Part shown: positions 12,207-14,079 of the stretch, one piece after another
Numbering within the stretch: the first letter of the stretch is position 1
Layout: every line of letters begins with the position of its first letter
Assembly (NCBI GenBank): GCA_903927685.1
Contig: CAIYOB010001062.1
Coordinates: 1-14,079 of the forward strand
Source of the DNA: an uncultured Planctomycetaceae bacterium
GTDB lineage: Bacteria; Planctomycetota; Planctomycetia; Pirellulales; Pirellulaceae
Direction: 5' to 3'
Length of the DNA: 14,079 bases
Notes under the pieces: model-generated
The model's input: the letters and a program-made list of their open reading frames with translations, nothing else
What the model was told of the DNA's origin: nothing
Database searches by the model: none
Made by a program: the position numbers and the translations under genes

Positions 12207-13873
12207 ATGACTGCAGATCGGCCGGTGGTAATTCTGGGCGCCGGAATCAATGGGCGGCATTGGCTCGCGAGTTGGTGCTGAACGGGGTTCCAGTCATCCT
12301 GGTCGACACGGCCGACCTGGCGTTCGGGACGACGGCCTATTCGTCGCGACTGATTCACGGCGGGCTGCGGTACCTGGAGTACGGCGAGTTCTCCCTGGTC
12401 CGGGAGTCGCTCGCAGAACGCAATCGGCTGCTGCAGTTGGCCCCCCACTTCGTCCGCCCCTTGCAATTGGCGATTCCGGTCAGCAAGCGGACGGGCGGTT
12501 GGCTCCCGTCGATCCGCCGGTTCCTGGGCGGGCGCGCCCCGGCGGCCGAGCGCGGCTTGTGGCTGGTCCGCGCCGGACTGGGTTTCTATGACCTGTATGC
12601 CCGCGACTCGCGTCTGCCGCGGCACGCGGCGCTGCGTCTGGGGACGGCCGGCGCGGTGCCCGTCGATCCCCAGCGCTACCGCTGGCTGTGCACCTACTGG
12701 GACGCGCAGATCCTGTATCCCGAGCGGTTTGTCGTGGCCCTGGTCGAGGACGCGCGGGCGCTGGCCGAACAGCAAGGCACGGAGTTCTCGCTGTACACCC
12801 ACCATCGGGCGCGTCTGGTCCGCGACCAACTGGAGATTCGCCGCGCGTCCGGTGCGGTCGGCGAGCCGGTGCGGAGCGTTCCGCCGGCGGCCATCGTGAA
12901 CGCGACAGGCGCCTGGGTGGATCTGACGTTGGCGGAGTTGGACGTCATCACGCGGCCGCGGATCGGCGGCACCAAGGGCAGCCACTTTCTGACCTTCCAC
13001 CCGCAGTTGGCCGCGGCGTTGGGCGGGCAGGGCGTGTACGCCGAGGCGGAAGATGGCCGCCCGGTGTTCGTCTTGCCGTGGGACCGCGGCACGCTGGTCG
13101 GGACGACCGACATCCCGTTTACCGGCGATCCGGCAGACACGGTGGCCACCGACGCCGAACTGGACTATCTGGTGGGCGTCGTCCGACAATTGTTCCCGCA
13201 AATCGCCTTGACGCGGGCCGACGTGCACCTGCACTATGCCGGCGTCCGGCCGCTGCCGCAGACGGGAGGCGGAACGCCGGCTTCGGTCACGCGGCGGCAC
13301 TGGCTGGAATCGCATGCCGGCGGGAGCGTGCCCCTGTATTCGATCATCGGCGGGAAACTGACGACCTGCCGCTCGCTGGCCGAACAGTCGGCGGCGACAA
13401 TCCTGCAGCGTTTGGGCCGCACGCCAAGCGCCAATTCGCGCCAGCGGCCGCTCCCGGGCGGCGCAGCGTATCCCGCCGACGAGACGGAGTTGCAGGCGAC
13501 TTGGCGGCGGCTGGCCGGCCGCTGCCGCATGCCGGTGGAGAGCGTGCAAGCCGTCTGGACGCTGTGCGGCAGCCGCACCGAGTCGATCCTCGGCGAACTG
13601 CCGGCCCCCGCCGGTCCCTGCCTGGCCGGCACGTGCCTGCCGCTGTCGTATGTGCGCTGGGTGATTCGTCACGAGTGGGCCGAGACGCTGGACGACCTGG
13701 TCGAACGCCGGCTGATGCTGCTGTACGACCCCGGCACGTCGCAGGCCACCCTGGAAGAACTGGCCGGGCTGTTAGCCGAATCGGGCAGACTGCCGGCCGA
13801 CGGCATCCCCGAGGCGGTCGCGGCGACCTGCCGGCGGCTGCAGGAGCATTTTGGCAAGCGGCTGCACCGTTGA
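12207..13873 (+). pseudogene. glpD: FAD-dependent glycerol-3-phosphate dehydrogenase, disrupted by a one-base frameshift
   Basis: From ATG 12207 the sequence reads MTADRPVVILGAGING, the start of a FAD-binding Rossmann fold. At the G run 12252-12254 the frame breaks and stops at 12279-12281. Adding one G there restores NGAALARELVLNGVPVILVD and an unbroken protein of 555 residues, normal for GlpD. The rest looks intact: SSRLIHGGLRYLEYGE (substrate region), VNATGAWVD, GTKGSHFLTF, GTTDIPF, AGVRPLPQ, IIGGKLTTCRSLAE, and the C-terminal domain YVRWVIRHEWAETLDDLVERR. GlpD oxidises sn-glycerol 3-phosphate to dihydroxyacetone phosphate at the inner membrane, passing electrons to quinone. Ribosome binding site, start and stop are all in place, so the defect is either a recent mutation or a sequencing or assembly error in a homopolymer. 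No glycerol kinase or facilitator gene is adjacent. Confidence 0.85.
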
Positions 13874-13888
13874 CCGCCCAGGCGTGTG

Positions 13889-13962
13889 GCACTGCTTACT
13901 CGCCCGCCGCAACGAGCGAGGAATCCGGTGAACGGCTTGGCCGGCGGGCGAGTCAGCAGTGC
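13889..13962. repeat. Long palindromic intergenic element downstream of glpD
   Basis: The arms 13889-13909 and 13942-13962 are 21-bp inverted repeats matching at 20 of 21 positions (left arm begins GCACTGCTTACTCGCCCG), around a 32-bp loop. The stem starts 16 bp after the glpD stop, so it may act as a transcription end or mRNA-stabilising hairpin, though no T tract follows. It resembles the palindromic intergenic repeats typical of planctomycete genomes. It is non-coding. Confidence 0.7.
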
Positions 13963-13972
13963 GGGGGCGCAG

Positions 13973-14000
13973 CGAGTCGGGCGTCACGAGTCGGGCGTCA
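13973..14000 (+). repeat. 14-bp perfect tandem duplication
   Basis: CGAGTCGGGCGTCA occurs twice back to back (13973-13986 and 13987-14000), directly followed by a small inverted pair GGCCG (14001-14005) / CGGCC (14013-14017). With the palindrome at 13889-13962 it makes the non-coding end of the window a repeat cluster. I see no gene in 13874-14079. Confidence 0.75.
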
Positions 14001-14079
14001 GGCCGTTGTGTCCGGCCGCGACGCAAGCGAGAATAGCCCGGCCCGTGTTGCCCCATTCTCCAACCCGAACTGGAAATCT

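Noticed and set aside
12207..12290. Programmed ribosomal frameshift in glpD
   Set aside because: No slippery heptamer or clear stimulatory structure is seen, and GlpD genes are not known to use frameshifting; mutation or sequencing error is simpler.
11987..13672. Long minus-strand open frame opposite glpD
   Set aside because: Antisense shadow; Gln/Arg/Ala-rich with no motif.
1..14079. CRISPR array, tRNA or rRNA genes
   Set aside because: No regularly spaced repeats and no recognisable tRNA or rRNA sequence were found on either strand.

Overview
The window is GC-rich, gene-dense bacterial DNA. Its gene content points to a planctomycete, probably of the Pirellulales type: a secreted DUF1080 protein beside a Gfo/Idh/MocA oxidoreductase, a large secreted GH95-like glycosidase, a DUF4058 protein, an alanine-rich hypothetical protein of a kind I associate with planctomycetes, and short palindromic repeats between genes. 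This assignment is inferred from gene content and style; there is no rRNA or other phylogenetic marker here. I see no tRNA, rRNA, CRISPR array, phage gene or transposase.

Layout. (1) 1-316, minus: the 5' part of a secreted DUF1080 (3-keto-disaccharide hydrolase-like) gene, cut by the window edge. It is divergent from (2) a plus-strand run at 552-3974: Gfo/Idh/MocA oxidoreductase, LpxL/HtrB-like lipid acyltransferase, a small Rieske [2Fe-2S] ferredoxin, and a tandem GNAT acetyltransferase whose start codon overlaps the Rieske stop. (3) Minus strand: SufS-type cysteine desulfurase (4036-5304), preceded by a 910-residue secreted GH95-like protein (5463-8195). (4) Plus strand: class I DAHP synthase (8425-9558) followed closely by an ArsM-type arsenite methyltransferase (9583-10461). 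(5) Minus: an alanine-rich protein of unknown function (10600-11181). (6) Plus: DUF4058 protein (11386-12171) and a FAD-dependent glycerol-3-phosphate dehydrogenase, glpD (12207-13873), which carries a one-base frameshift inside its Rossmann motif. (7) The right end, 13874-14079, is non-coding and holds a long palindrome and a short tandem duplication.

How the genes may work together. The DUF1080/oxidoreductase pair fits oxidation-first cleavage of glycosides, and the GH95-like protein fits secreted polysaccharide breakdown. LpxL, the Rieske protein and GNAT look co-transcribed but share no obvious pathway. DAHP synthase (entry to the shikimate pathway) and ArsM lie 24 bp apart, so co-transcription is likely without a shared function. 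No single new multi-gene system stands out.

The most unusual structures are: the arsM/hypothetical junction, where a 32-bp segment carrying both genes' stop codons is present twice around an insert with a palindrome-ended element; a partial relative of that element beside the GH95-like gene's ribosome binding site; and the glpD frameshift.
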